In this document: positions 45,091 to 56,039 of the stretch, piece after piece
Layout of the letters: every line of letters begins with the position of its first letter
Position numbering within the stretch: position 1 is the first letter of the stretch
Notes under the pieces: generated by a model
The model's input: the letters and a program-made list of their open reading frames with translations, nothing else
Told to the model about the DNA's origin: nothing
Databases searched by the model: none
DNA from: Haliscomenobacter sp.
GTDB taxonomy: Bacteria; Bacteroidota; Bacteroidia; Chitinophagales; Saprospiraceae
Reading direction: 5' to 3'
NCBI GenBank assembly: GCA_016713275.1
Contig: JADJPL010000003.1
Span: 124,001 to 188,000, forward strand
DNA: 64,000 nucleotides
Position numbers and translations under genes: made by a program

Positions 45091-46805
45091 TCAGATCCGG
45101 ACCCCGGCGGTCAGCCCGCCCCAGAATTGGTGGGTCGTATGCCCTGCTTTGGCGTGGTTGATCCACAGATAAGGCGCCAGACTGGTCTGGAGGAGGCCGC
45201 TTTCCGGGTCTTTGCGCCGGGAGAGCAGGTAGTTGGCCGTTGGGCCCAGGTAGATGCTGGCGCGCGATCCGAAGCGGACATCCCAGGTGAGCCGGAGCTG
45301 GTTTAACTGATGCAGGTCCGGGGTCCAGAGTTCGCGCTCGTTCACGTGGATACTCAGCGCTTCTACATTTAACAGGCTGCGGGCGCCGAGCGGAATCGCT
45401 GTTCCAAGCGCGTATCACAATCCCCAATTCAACACCTTTCCGGCGCTTTCGCCGGGGCCGGGGGGCATGGGGTCATTTTTCCATTGCCCTCCCAGATAAA
45501 AGATGTTGTAAAAGGATTTCACCCCTAGTTTGAGCGCAACATTTCCGAAAAAAGTTTCGCTGCCCCCGATTTCCACCCGGTTATACCCTTTGCGAATGAT
45601 GTTGATCAACCCGAACGACGCTTTGGAAACCGTATCGGCGAAGTTGATCAGGCCGATCTGATACCCCTCCACTTTTTTGCCAACATTCAGCATGCCGCTG
45701 ATTTGGTTATTCTCTACGTCCCCGGCCAGGTTGAACCCTCCGGCAAACTGCGACTTGACTTTTCCTCTGGAAATGTTGAACCCCCCTGCGCCCTGAATAC
45801 CGGACGTGGCGCCCCCGCAATAATTGAATAGCCCTGCGCCCTGGATGCCGTTAAAACCGTTGACGGCCACATTGAACGCGCCAGCGCCCTGAATGGCATA
45901 GGCTTTGCCTGCAAAGTTGAACAGGCCTCCAATCTGGACTCCGCTTACCGTATCGCGGACCATATTGAACATGCCGCCGTACTGAATCCCGGTCACATCG
46001 TCGCCCACGACATTGGCCCAGCCCGCAAGCTGAACGCCCTTAACGTCGTTGCGGATGGTGTTGACAAACCCGCCTACCTCAAGGCCTTCCACACCGCCAT
46101 TGACTCCCCAGAGCAGATTCACCGACACCTGATTGGACATCTGGGAGCTGTAAATCGAGTTGGTACCCAAATAGGGGAGGAGGGAGATTTGGGCCAACCG
46201 GGAAAGCGGCTTTTTGTCAGCAGGAACTTCCGGCACAACCGGCGTCAGGCGGTATTCCGACAGATCGCCAGCGGTATCGGAAGAAGACGTCTGGCTTGCC
46301 GGCGCTTTTTGCCGTTGTTCCAGTTCGGGAAGGCTTTCCCGCCATTTCTGCCGGCGCTCCTCCATGACAGCTCTCAGGCGCGGATCGGCATAGATGGGGC
46401 TTTTCTGAGGCACTTCCTCCGGAAGATCCCTGCTGCCCAACTGCCCTTGTCCCGGTTGGGGGAGAACCTCAAGACGACCTGGCGGCCAACGTACTGGTGC
46501 CGGATAGGGAGCGGCGCAAATAACTGATCGAGGGTTTCCTGGAGCGACGCGTTCTGCACCTTGAGGTGAACGGGCTCCTGAAGGGGAATGAACTCCGGGC
46601 TGTAGGCGAAGCGCACGCCATAGCGTTTGCTTAGATCCTGTAATACATCCTCCAGAGAAGCCCCTGCGTACTGGGCCTGGATCTTTTGTTCGGCCATCTG
46701 AGCGCCAAGCCAGGAGGGAGAAAAGAAAAAAAAGCCTAACCACCCAACCAGGAAGGGCAGAAAATGCCGGGATACGCGGCCGGAAGCCGGATTATTCGCA
46801 TCCAT
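45091..46805 (-). CDS. STN-domain protein with LA_2272-like surface repeats and C-terminal barrel, interrupted
   Basis: Starts at ATG 46805 (MDANNPASGRVSRHFLPFLV), overlapping the FecR gene end by 14 bases. After a signal peptide comes the STN (secretin/TonB short N-terminal) domain (ASLEDVLQDLSKRYGVRFAY, then LKVQNASLQETLDQLFAPLP). A frameshift near 46430 leads to a linker and tandem repeats of about 20 residues with the pattern GIQ.GG.FN (GVQLAGWANVVGDDV, GIQYGGMFNMVRDTV, GVQIGGLFNFAGK), like LA_2272 surface repeats. In-frame TGA at 45415 is followed by YALGTAIPLGARSLL and a barrel-like end. The STN domain suggests it senses or is regulated through the FecR/sigma pair. Confidence 0.7.
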
Positions 46806-47895
46806 TGCCAAAAAATTCGTAAACGCCGTCTCGTACCTCGATTTCCAGGTCCATGCTTATCTTCAAGACGTTCAAAACCTCCTCGATATCGGGCTTTACA
46901 AAGCTCCCGTGGAAGGTGCAGTTCATCAGGTCGGGATTGAGTACTTCGATCTCGATATCAAAATAGCGCTCCAGCGCGGCGATCAAATCAGGCATGGGGG
47001 TGCTGTCGAAAATCAGTTGTTCGTCTTTCCATGCCGACGCGTTCACCGAAGGGACCGGGACCAGTTCGATATGCTCTTTCCCCTCCAGGAATACCGCCGA
47101 CCGCCCGGCGCCGACAGTCACCGACTGTTGCACGGGGCTTTTTATTTTCCGGGTAGCGTGCAAATCGACCTGTACGGTTCCTGTGCTAACGCTGACTTCC
47201 ACCTGTTGCTCCCCGGGATAAGCCCGCACGTTGAAGGTCGTACCCAACACGGTCGTCTCCAGGTTTTTGCTGAAGATGGTGAACGGCAGCTTTTCCAACC
47301 TGGCAACGGAAAAGAACGCTTCTCCTTGCAGCTTGACTTCCCGCCGCTTCAGGAAATTTCGGGCATACGTCAGGGTGGTATTTTCGTTAAGCCATACCGT
47401 GCTCCCGTCTGGGAGCGCTACTTCCTGGCGTTCCCCGGAAGCCGTTTGAACGGCGATCCAATCTTTTTCTTCCCTGGAGGTCCCTTGCCGGCTTATTTGC
47501 CACCAGGCGGCGAGGAGCAGGAATGCGATAGAAGCCGCAGCAGCCCACCAGCGGCGCGGCCGGAGCCGCTTGGGCCGCGAAATGGGGATGATCGGCGGCT
47601 CGGCCCCGCCACGGTCCTCCTGCGGAGCCTCGAAAAAGGGCGGTTTGACCCCGGCAACCCCGTTTTCTATATCCAGCAGGGCATCCAGCCGATCCCAAGC
47701 CCTCGCCGGATTACCAGGGAATACCGGATCGGGGACAGCTCCGGAAAGCTCCCATACCCGGGCCATCTCGTCAAAAAGCAGGCGGTTCTCCGGAGTAGCT
47801 TCCACCCAGGCCATAAGCGCCCGGGCCTCCACAGTGGAAGCATTCCTCGAAAGGTATTTGGCAATGAGATCCAGATAAAGCGTTTCCTGCGACAT
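46792..47895 (-). CDS. FecR-family anti-sigma factor
   Basis: 367 residues. The N-terminal helical region (LIAKYLSRNASTVEARALMA) is the sigma-binding part, one membrane segment (WWAAAASIAFLLLAAWWQIS) is near residue 120, and the periplasmic FecR domain follows (VALPDGSTVWLNENTTLTYA, GEAFFSVARLEKLPFTIFSK, TVLGTTFNVRAYPGE). A C-terminal DUF4974-type region (MPDLIAALERYFDIEIEV) completes the Bacteroidota form. It transmits a signal from an outer-membrane partner to the ECF sigma factor encoded upstream. Confidence 0.92.
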   Translation of the reverse strand: MSQETLYLDLIAKYLSRNASTVEARALMAWVEATPENRLLFDEMARVWELSGAVPDPVFPGNPARAWDRLDALLDIENGVAGVKPPFFEAPQEDRGGAEPPIIPISRPKRLRPRRWWAAAASIAFLLLAAWWQISRQGTSREEKDWIAVQTASGERQEVALPDGSTVWLNENTTLTYARNFLKRREVKLQGEAFFSVARLEKLPFTIFSKNLETTVLGTTFNVRAYPGEQQVEVSVSTGTVQVDLHATRKIKSPVQQSVTVGAGRSAVFLEGKEHIELVPVPSVNASAWKDEQLIFDSTPMPDLIAALERYFDIEIEVLNPDLMNCTFHGSFVKPDIEEVLNVLKISMDLEIEVRDGVYEFFGNGCE

Positions 47896-47993
47896 AGAAT
47901 TTCGGTCTAGGAAGAAGATGCAAACCGAAGCCTTCCCCCCCTACGCAAAAATAGATTTTTAGAAATAATTAATCGGGCGTTCAATATAAAAAC

Positions 47994-48106
47994 TGGTGGT
48001 TAGTGGTTGGTGGTTAGTGGTTGGTGGTTAGTGGTTGGTGGTTGAGTAAATAAAGACCATTGTACCCTACCTCGTACTTCGTACTTCGTACTTCGTAAAT
48101 CGTACT
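47994..48106. repeat. Tandem ggtggttagtggtt and gtacttcgtactt repeats
   Basis: 47994-48044 repeats a unit close to ggtggttagtggtt about four times; 48073-48105 repeats cgtactt about four times. They fill the gap between the FecR gene and the end of the sigma-factor gene. Confidence 0.8.
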
Positions 48107-48635
48107 TACAAATACCCTTTAAGCTGATGGCGCAGCACTTTAAGCGCTTTGCTCATTTGGTTTTCGACGGTTTTGATGGAAATGCCAGCTTGTCGGCGAT
48201 TTCCTGGTAGCTGAGTTCTTCAAACCGGCTGAGCTGGAACACTAGCCGGCATTTTGGAGGAAGCAGGTTGATGGCTTCCTGGATGTTTTGTTCCAATTCC
48301 GCGTGCATGACCTGCGCTTCGGCATCCGCGCCGGATTCCACGGCGGGGCTGACCTCTTCAAAAAAACGCTGGGTACGCAGGTAGGCCAGGGCTTCGTTGA
48401 TGGCCATGCGCCGCAGGTAGGCGCTTAGGGAAGACGTGATTTCTATTTGATGCCGCTTTTGCCAAAACCGGAGGAAGACTTCCTGAGCGAGGTCTTCCAC
48501 GATGCCGTGGTCGGGAACCAAACGCTGGATAGCCGAGCAAACAGGCTGGTAGTTGCTCTGGAAGATGGCGTGGAGCGCCCCCTTATCGTCGGATTTCAGG
48601 CGCGCCAGAATATCGTGGCTGGACTGTACTTGCAT
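48106..48635 (-). CDS. ECF RNA polymerase sigma factor, frameshifted near its end
   Basis: Starts at ATG 48635. Region 2 is visible (LHAIFQSNYQPVCSAIQRLV, then DLAQEVFLRFWQKR), and region 4 (LPPKCRLVFQLSRFEELSYQ, then EIADKL). At about 48185 one lost base changes the frame; the restored end reads SIKTVENQMSKALKVLRHQL and stops at 48106. Standard length of about 175 residues. With the FecR gene downstream it forms an ECF sigma/anti-sigma pair, and the STN protein completes a typical signalling operon. Confidence 0.88.
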
Positions 48636-48775
48636 CCCGAGGGTTCAAGGCAATTAAACGCATGAAAGATATAACAATAACGTATAACCCGCATTATTGC
48701 TTCGACGAAGTGGCCGTTTATTTGGAAATCCGGCTATATTAGGCCTGCTAAATTCGTTCACCCAAAATCCAGTTT

Positions 48776-51700
48776 ATGTTCCGTTTCCTATTCCCCGTCC
48801 TGGCGTTTCTGCTTTGCGCCGTGTACAGCGCCGGACAGATCAAACCGGCCCTGCCCGCAGGGCAAACGCCCCTCTGGCAGGCTTCGCAGGTGCTTCCCTT
48901 TAACCGGCTTCCCATTTCGCCAAACCCTGGAAGCGCTCTGTCTGGCGTAGATCCTCTGGCCCGGTTTTCTACTTTTCCGATCCAAATCGAGCGCCCTGCG
49001 CTTATTGCCCGCGATGATTCTACCGGCCTTCCCATTTTTATCCAAAAGAAAGCTCCGGCTGCGACGCTGATCGTGCACCGCAGCAGCGCATTGGAAAACC
49101 AAGTGTTTTCTTACCTCGAACACCATAAAGAAGCGCTGGAAACAGCCATTCCGGAGGAAACCTTCTCCGTCCAGGAATCCTGGCAGGACGGCCAGGGCTG
49201 GACCCACGTCCGCTTGGTCCAAACCCATCTTGGGGTGGAGGTCTATGGCGGGGAACTGCTGGCGCACCTCAAAGACGGTGTGGTGGAATTCCTCAACGGG
49301 CGCTACCATCAAACCCCAACCATTCGCGAGGTAGCCCCCACGATCGGCGCTGCCGAAGCGCTCGCCCTGGCTTGGACCAGCCTGGGATACCCGGATGGCC
49401 CTCCTGCTTTGGACCCCAGCATAGCGCCCCTGATCGGGGAACGAATTGCCATGCAAAAACTGGTGGTGCGCATGCCCCGCACTGGCGCCAGCCCTGGCCA
49501 TCTGGCCTGGTACCTGGAACTAGCCCCCGGAGTATCCCATCGATATGCGGTTTTTGTCGATGCCCACACCGGGGCCATCCTCGAATCGTTCAGCCAGCTT
49601 TGCCGCCTCGGCGCCGGCCACGCGCACACGCACCCACCCCTCACCCCCTCAACTTCTCTACCCCTCAACGCCCCAACCCCCCAACCCCTTAACCCCTCAC
49701 CGCCTCAACCCTTCATCCTCCCCCTGGCCGACGGCCCCGATTCCGCCTCGGCCAAAGACCTGCTGGGCGTGAACCGCCGCATCTATACCTACCGGGCTGG
49801 GAGTACCTATTTTTTAATGGATGTTACCCGGTCTATGTTTAACGCCGCCCGCTCCCAGCTGCCCGACAACCCCCAGGGCACTATCTGGACTATCGATGCA
49901 AACAACAAAGCGTTTCCATCATCAATATTGCCGACGACGATGGAACGGGCCTGGACAACGCCTACTGGAATGGGAACGCCATTTTCTACGGGAACGGCAA
50001 ACAAGCGTTCTCCTCCCTGGCCCGGGGCCTCGACGTGGCCGGCCACGAAATGACCCACGGCGTGATCCAAAATGCCGCCAATCTGGAATACTACGGCGAA
50101 CCGGGCGCCCTCAACGAGTCCTTTGCCGATATCTTCGGGGCGATGATCGACCGGGAGGACTTTAAAATCGGGGAAGACGTGGTCAAGCTGTCCGTATTCC
50201 CTTCCGGCGCCATGCGCGATATGGCCAACCCCAACAACGGCGGCAAAAGCCTCGCCGACCGGGGCTGGCAGCCTGCCCATACCGGAGAACAATACACCGG
50301 CGACGCCGATAACGGCGGCGTCCATATCAATAGCGGGATTCCCAACCGGGCATTCTACCTTTTCGCTACCGCCGTGGGAAAAGAAACTGCCGAACAGGTC
50401 TACTATTACGCCCTGAACAATCTCCTTACCCGGACGTCCAAATTCATCGACTGCCGCCTGGCCGTGGTGGAAGCCTCAAAGGTACTCTTCGGCCAAAACG
50501 TGGCCTCGGCAGCAGAACAAGCTTTCACCGCAGTGGGCATAACCGGCTCGTCTTCTACCTCCCAGCCGGGTATGTATGCCGCCAATCCAGGGCAGCAATA
50601 CATCCTTGCAGTGGACATCGACAGCACGGGGATGTTCCTCTACGATCTCAAGGGCCAGGTAGTAGGTACCCTCGCCCCCAATGAGAAAATCATCAACAAA
50701 CCCAGCATCACCGACGACGGCAGCGTGATCCTCTATGTGAACTCCAACCGCCAGATCCGGTACCAGGTCATCAACTGGAACAACGGCCAGGTGCAGTCGG
50801 GGACCCTGAGCAGCCAGAGCATCTGGCGCAACGCCGTCATTTCCAAAGACGGAGGCAAGATCGCCGCCATCACTTCCGACCCCCAGCCTCAGATCTATGT
50901 GCAGGACTTGGGAACTGCGCCAAAGTCTCAATTGTTTACCCTCTACAACCCCACCTTCACCGAGGGCGTGCAGTCGGGCCAAGTGCGCTATGCCGATGCT
51001 CTGGAGTGGGACCTCAGCGGCGAGTACGTGGTCTACGACGCCCTCAACGAAGTATCCCTCTTCGGTGGTGTTTCTTACCTGTATTGGGACATTGGCATCC
51101 TCCACGCCTGGGATACCGCGACCGGCCAACCGGCTAAAGGAGCTATCGAAAAGCTGATCTCCGGCCTCTCCGACGGCGAAAGTGTCGGGTTTCCGGCCTT
51201 TTCCAAGAATTCGCCTAATATCATCGCGTTTGACTACGTGATCGACGTGGATGGGAATAACCAGTACACCCCCTCAGATGAATATTATCTGATCGGATTG
51301 GATATCCAGAAGGGAACGCTGCGTACTGTACTTCAAAACAACACTTTCGGCATTCCGAACTACGGGGTGGACGACGATTACCTGCTTTTCGATAACAAAA
51401 CGGCCAACGGCTCCGCCCAGGTGGCGTTCGTGGAACTCAAAACCGACAAGCTCAGCCCTGCCGCTAACCCCGGCGTATTTTTAACCCAGCGTAAATGGGC
51501 CAGCTGGTTCGCTGCCGGCCAGCGGGTGCTGACGGACGCCAAAGAACGGCCCGGCCCGGAACAGGCCCTGAGCGTTTTCCCTAATCCCTTTGACGGAACC
51601 CTCCAGATCGCCCTGGAACTGCCCGAAGCGGGCGACCTCCAGGCGTCGCTCTGGGATGCCCTCGGCCGCCGCGTCTGGTTCGCCTCCTTTCCTGGGCAAC

Positions 51701-51816
51701 CTTCCGGGTCCTTCGGCCATTCCCTCTCTCTGCCCGCGTTGCCCGCCGGGGCCTACCTGCTCCGCCTCCAGCACAATGGCCATACCTGGACCCGCCAGGT
51801 GATCCGAAACCCTTGA
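48776..51816 (+). CDS. Thermolysin-like M4 metallopeptidase with T9SS tail, one frameshift
   Basis: Signal peptide (FLFPVLAFLLCAVYSAGQ) then an FTP-type propeptide (LVQTHLGVEVYGGELLAHLK). A Pro/Thr-rich linker at about residues 283-315 is encoded by a short-period repeat (49617-49718). Near 49910 the frame changes; the restored catalytic domain reads SIINIADDDGTGLDNAYWNG, then HEMTH (50044-50058) and ALNESFADIFGAMID (third zinc ligand Glu). A beta-propeller-like region (from about 50600) and a T9SS sorting tail (VFPNPFDGTLQIALELP, ending GAYLLRLQ) follow. A secreted protease, probably acting at the cell surface or beyond. Confidence 0.88.
49617..49718. repeat. Short-period repeat inside the M4 peptidase gene
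   Basis: Degenerate units such as cccctcaacgccccaacccc encode the Pro/Thr/Leu-rich linker between propeptide and catalytic domain. It resembles the intergenic short-period repeats elsewhere in the window. Confidence 0.6.
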
Positions 51817-51832
51817 GCCTGAAAACAGAACA

Positions 51833-51866
51833 GCCGCCGGAGCGATCCTTTGGACGTTCCGGCGGC
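51833..51866 (+). terminator. Stem-loop after the M4 peptidase gene
   Basis: gccgccggagcg / cgttccggcggc pair with one mismatch around a 10-base loop. It lies 17 bases after the stop. No T run follows, so it may act as an RNA-stability hairpin instead. The rest of the gap up to 52180 is AT-rich with no gene seen. Confidence 0.5.
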
Positions 51867-52180
51867 CATACTCATAATCCCATAAACAACATTAGCTATG
51901 CTCCCCTTTAACGTTGCTCCCTACTCCCTTTTTTTTACATCAAAACAATCAACGGTTTTAAAAAGCATTTCCAGATAAAATTAGGAAGCGAGTAGCGTGC
52001 CCTTGTATTTCTTTGGAATGAGCGATACTATATTGCGTAATATGGCCTTTTTTTTAAATGATAGATCAATATAGCATTAGTATTGGTTAACCTGGTAGTA
52101 GCATGGAGGGGCGCGATGGTCTACTTTTGTTCGTGTTAAAATCACACGAACTATTTTATTCACCCAAACAGATTGTTCTT

Positions 52181-52792
52181 ATGAAACGAGTATTTGTAAA
52201 CCTGTTGCGCAGTGCCCTGGTGTTGGGCGCGATCGTTGCGGCTTCGGCTTCGGCCCTGGCCAATTACCCGAGCGTATTGATCAAGGTAGGCCTGGGGCAG
52301 CGCCTCCAGGTCGAGATTCAGCAACTGGCGGGCAAGACGGAAGTCGCCCTTGTCAACGCCCTGGATGAGACGGTGTTCCAGGAGACGGTAGGCGCCAACC
52401 AGCGCTATTACGCCAAGACCTTTAACCTCGCCAACCTGGAAACGGGCGATTACACCTTTGTGGTGCGTACCTCCACCCGGGAGATCCGCCAGCCGTTCTC
52501 CCTGCAGGATCGCAGCGTTGCCCTCGACAGCAAGGCCCGCCGCGAGGTGTTTCTGCCCCAGATCCGGTTGCAGGAAGACGCGGTGGAGATCAACCTCCTC
52601 AACCGCCAGGTAGCCACCGTGCGCGTGTCGATTCTGACGCGCGAAGGCGAGTTGGTCTACGAAGACGTGATTCCCAATGTGGTCGCCCTGGGCCGCCGCT
52701 ACAACGTGAGCCACCTCGAAGACGGTGACTATACCTTCGTGGTGCGCACGCCGGAGCGCGTGTTCTACCAGGATTTTCAGCGCGGAAAATAA
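52181..52792 (+). CDS. Secreted two-repeat beta-sandwich protein
   Basis: 203 residues from ATG 52181 (MKRVFVNLLRSALVLGAIVA) with a signal peptide ending SALA/N. Two homologous halves are visible, each ending in the same hallmark: LANLETGDYTFVVRTSTREI and VSHLEDGDYTFVVRTPERVF. Each half carries Ig-like strands (RVSILTREGELVYEDVIPN). It may be related to DUF3244-type Bacteroidota proteins. Function unknown; the repeat suggests a structural or binding role. Confidence 0.7.
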   Translation: MKRVFVNLLRSALVLGAIVAASASALANYPSVLIKVGLGQRLQVEIQQLAGKTEVALVNALDETVFQETVGANQRYYAKTFNLANLETGDYTFVVRTSTREIRQPFSLQDRSVALDSKARREVFLPQIRLQEDAVEINLLNRQVATVRVSILTREGELVYEDVIPNVVALGRRYNVSHLEDGDYTFVVRTPERVFYQDFQRGK

Positions 52793-52818
52793 CCAATTGT
52801 GAGGGATTTACCCGATTG

Positions 52819-52857
52819 ACCGCCATCCCGGCCTCAGCCCCGGGAGGCGGTTTTTTT
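52819..52857 (+). terminator. Rho-independent terminator
   Basis: accgccatcccgg / ccgggaggcggt form a near-perfect stem, directly followed by seven T. It terminates the gene at 52181-52792. Confidence 0.8.
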
Positions 52858-52909
52858 CGGCCCCCGCAAATTCAAAAGTTTGTATTTTGCGCCCAAAATC
52901 GACAAAACC

Positions 52910-53416
52910 ATGAAACATACTGCCTTCGCCGCCGGCCTTCTGTGCCTGGCACTCCTGAGCGCCTCCTGCAAGAACGACAAAAAAGCCTCCGACGCCTCCG
53001 ACCTGACCACCTCCACCCAGCCCGAAGCGCCGGTGTACCGCGACGCCGAAGCGGCCGAGTTCGTGGGCGAATTCGCCGACGCCAACTACCCCGACAAAGG
53101 CTTCTGGAAAAAAGTGACCGTCCAGGCCGTCGCCGGCAATAAACTTGAAGTCGTCTTCTCCAGCGCCAAAGACCCCATGACCGGAGTGGGCTGCAACTTC
53201 AAAGGCTTGGGCGACCACCGCAACGGCTACGTGCAGGTGCCCCTCAACCCCGAATCTACCGATCCCACCTTCCTCACCCTCCGCTTTATGCCCACCGGCG
53301 AACTCATCGTCGGCGCCGAAGGCGGCGGAAGCGAAAACCCCACCGACGCCCTCCAGCTCTTCTGTGTCACCTCGCCCTCTAATACCCTGGGGGGAGTGTA
53401 TGAGAAGGTGAAGTAG
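52910..53416 (+). CDS. Hypothetical lipoprotein
   Basis: 168 residues from ATG 52910 (MKHTAFAAGLLCLALLSASC), with lipobox LSASC and lysine-rich start KNDKKASD. The mature domain (EFVGEFADANYPDKGFWKKV, then TFLTLRFMPTGELIVGAEGG) is beta-rich and not recognised. Envelope-located, function unknown. Confidence 0.75.
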   Translation: MKHTAFAAGLLCLALLSASCKNDKKASDASDLTTSTQPEAPVYRDAEAAEFVGEFADANYPDKGFWKKVTVQAVAGNKLEVVFSSAKDPMTGVGCNFKGLGDHRNGYVQVPLNPESTDPTFLTLRFMPTGELIVGAEGGGSENPTDALQLFCVTSPSNTLGGVYEKVK

Positions 53417-53444
53417 AAGCGGGGCCACTTTTTTTTAAGAAAAT

Positions 53445-53480
53445 ACTGGGTCTGTGCGTTGGATTACGCACAGACCCAGT
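53445..53480 (+). terminator. Stem-loop terminator-like hairpin
   Basis: actgggtctgtgcg / cgcacagacccagt form a perfect 14-bp stem with an 8-base loop, 28 bases after the lipoprotein stop. Confidence 0.7.
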
Positions 53481-53642
53481 GTCGTTTTGGATAAATCGAA
53501 GGGGTTAAGTTTTTGAAATTCAACGATTTAATTTCTTTTTCTGAAGAAAAAGCCAAAGTTTCTTGGAGGGAACCGGGGCTCGGACCTAGTCTTTGGAAGG
53601 AAGCAGAGCGATCCGCTAAATTTGGGATAAGCAATCTCAATT

Positions 53643-54092
53643 ATGGAAAAGGAAAAAAACGAATCGCGCCAATTTTTTCATATGCCCCAAATCGGGCAGC
53701 GGGCATTCCCAGGTATGCTCCAACTGTTTAGGTGTGGCCGGGATATCCTGTTTGGGAAAGCCAAAGACGTTCGGGATATTGCCATTTTGACTGAAGAAGA
53801 AGCGCAGGGGGCTATAGCAGCCAGAGCGCTGTTTTATAAAGCCGGGTCGAATGCTCTGGGCGTTTATCTTCCCAAAGCAGGGGTAGGCCATTTCGCGGTT
53901 CAGTCTTTGATTTCCGGGTTCATTCAAATTCAACGGCCTTATTGGGTGCCATCTTTGGTTGGAACCAGCCTTCTCTTCGATCGGCAAGTGGTCGTGTTGC
54001 CCGGGGAGTATCCCATAACCGAATTGGAAACGCATTATGTCGTCGTATTTAGGCTGGCTTCGATGAGTTGGAGCCAGGAGAAAGAGGGGTAG
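53643..54092 (+). CDS. Hypothetical protein
   Basis: 149 residues from ATG 53643 (MEKEKNESRQFFHMPQIGQR). It reads as a soluble mixed alpha/beta protein (AILTEEEAQGAIAARALFYK, then LLFDRQVVVLPGEYPITELE). An overlapping minus-strand frame of 132 codons is less protein-like. The 3' end runs into a purine-rich tandem repeat at 54083. Family unknown; existence of the gene is moderately supported. Confidence 0.4.
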   Translation: MEKEKNESRQFFHMPQIGQRAFPGMLQLFRCGRDILFGKAKDVRDIAILTEEEAQGAIAARALFYKAGSNALGVYLPKAGVGHFAVQSLISGFIQIQRPYWVPSLVGTSLLFDRQVVVLPGEYPITELETHYVVVFRLASMSWSQEKEG

Positions 54093-54232
54093 AGGAGGTA
54101 GAGGATGTAGTGGATGTAGTGGATGTAGAGGAGGTAGAGGATGTAGAGGAGGTAGAGGGTGTGAAGGAGGTAAAGGATGGAGGGGATGTAGGAGTAGAGG
54201 GTAAAGGAGGTAGGGGCAGAGGAAGCTCAGGG
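54083..54232. repeat. Purine-rich tandem repeat
   Basis: About 150 bases of degenerate gaggtagaggatgta units. Read in one frame it would encode VEEVEDVVDVVDVEEVED-like acidic sequence, but no gene is convincing. It lies between the hypothetical gene ending at 54092 and the one starting at 54432; the rest of 54233-54431 shows no gene. Confidence 0.75.
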
Positions 54233-54431
54233 GGAAAGGAAATAATACGATATGAGTTACGGGTGCTTTTCGGGAAGCAGAAGATCTGCCTGGAATGGGC
54301 AGGTCTTTCTGCGCCCTTTAGTTCCAGGGAAGAAATTTTAGTTTGATTTTTTAGTTATTTCCAGAATGTTTTTTATTTTCCTTTCATGTAAAAAGCGCGG
54401 GCTTAAATCCCTAATAGAAAAATAAACTGGT

Positions 54432-55981
54432 ATGGATTCGTTGAAAGAACTCATTCAATTTATTGACCGCAATAAAGTCAAGTCTATTGAAGTTTTGGGG
54501 TACCATCAGGAAGGAAAAAAACGCTGGTCCATCAGTTTTATCAGAAGATTGCTTCTGGCGAGCTGGATACAGATGAAGAAGCCGCCGATATGTTTTTCCG
54601 TGTTTCGCCTTCCGATATCCTGTACCGCAAGTTGAAAACAAAATTGAAGTCCAGGCTGATCAACACCGTTTTCTTTCTCGATCTGAAACAGCCAAAATAC
54701 TCCGAATCGGACCGTGCTTATTTAACGTGCTGGAAAGAATGGTCGGCAACCCAGATTTTGTTCAAGAATGGAGTTGCCAAGGTCGCCGTGGAGCTGGCGC
54801 ACCGAATATTGAAGCAGTCGCAGGCCTTTGAATTTTCTGATATTTCGTTGAATATCGCCAGAATGCTGAGGGCTGCCTATGCCACCCGGTTCCCAAACGC
54901 CAAAAAACATGAGCAGTTCAATGAACTCGTCAATTATTATGCGGGAGTGCAGGCTTCCGAACTGAAAGCAGAGGAATATTATTTTGACATCGTTAGGCAC
55001 TATGCGGAAAGCCAGGCAACCCAACCTGAAGTTGGAGCGAAAAGCGAAAAATATGTTCAGGAGTTGGAGCCTTTGGTTCAATCTTATCAATCCCATCGCC
55101 TGCTTCGGTTCTTTTACCAGATCAAGGTGGCCTCTTATATGTGCCGGAATGACTATCGGACCACTATCGGGGTGTGCAACGAAGCCTTGTCCGCGTTGCA
55201 AGCCAAAACGTTCTATCCCCAATCACATAATGCGTTCTTTTATTTTCAAAAGATTGTATGCCTCGCTCAGTTAAAGGAGTTTGAAGAAGGCAAACGCCTG
55301 GCGGAAGCCTACCTGATTTACGACGAACAGGGTTCCTTTAACTGGTTTAAAAACAGACAACTTGCCGTTTTTTTCAGCTTTCACTCGGGGGATTACGAAG
55401 AAGCCCTCAGGGTATTTGAACAAGCGAGCGCTCACCCGGCATTCAGACGGCTTGATCCAGTAAATGCGGAGACCTGGAAAATATCGGAAGCGTATCTGCT
55501 GTATCTTCTTTACACCGGAAGGATTCCCTCCCCGTCAGAAAAGGCATTCAATTTCCGAATTGCCAAATTTCTCAATGAGGTCCCCATTTATTCGAAAGAC
55601 AAAAAGGGGATGAATATTCCCATCCTAATCGTACAAATCTTATTCACCATTGCCCAGCAGCGCTACGATTTGGCGGTCCTGCGCATAGATTCCATTGAAA
55701 AGTATTGTACGCGGTATTTGCGCAAAGACGACACGTATCGCAGCAGCTTGTTTATTAAAATGTTGCTGTGTATTCCCCAGGCGGGGTTTCATCGCGTGGC
55801 CGTGTCCCGCCGGGCTGCCAAATATTCGGAATTGTTGCGCAAACACCCTTTGGAATATGCCAATCAGGGCCATCAAATCGAGGTCATCCCCTACGAAGCC
55901 CTTTGGGAAATGGCGCTGGATTCCTTGGGCACCCGCATTCACGCCACTTCGCGACCGTTGCCGAAGGCGGGCGAGCCGTAG
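54432..55981 (+). CDS. Conserved Bacteroidota helical-repeat protein, frameshifted
   Basis: Starts at ATG 54432 (MDSLKELIQFIDRNKVKSIE). Near 54525 one base is lost; the restored sequence reads QFYQKIASGELDTDEEAADM and continues to 55981 (about 517 codons). The body is a series of helical, TPR-like repeats (KVAVELAHRILKQSQAFEFS, LAQLKEFEEGKRLAEAYLIY, FHSGDYEEALRVFEQASAHP). From memory this start pattern and length occur in a family common in Saprospiria with no known function. Likely a scaffold. Confidence 0.7.
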
Positions 55982-55989
55982 AAAATACA

Positions 55990-56022
55990 AAGCCCCCGGC
56001 AGCAAAGCGCTGCCGGGGGCTT
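55990..56022 (+). terminator. Strong stem-loop terminator
   Basis: aagcccccggcagc / gctgccgggggctt form a perfect 14-bp stem with a 5-base loop (aaagc), nine bases after the stop at 55981. It also faces the 3' end of the tRNA-like gene. Confidence 0.7.
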
Positions 56023-56039
56023 CCAGGGGAAAGGAGTTG

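Noticed and set aside
46909..47910. Plus-strand frame of 333 codons
   Set aside because: Antisense to the FecR gene, which has all expected domains.
47994..48106. CRISPR array
   Set aside because: The repeats are short, directly adjacent and without unique spacers, and no cas gene is present.
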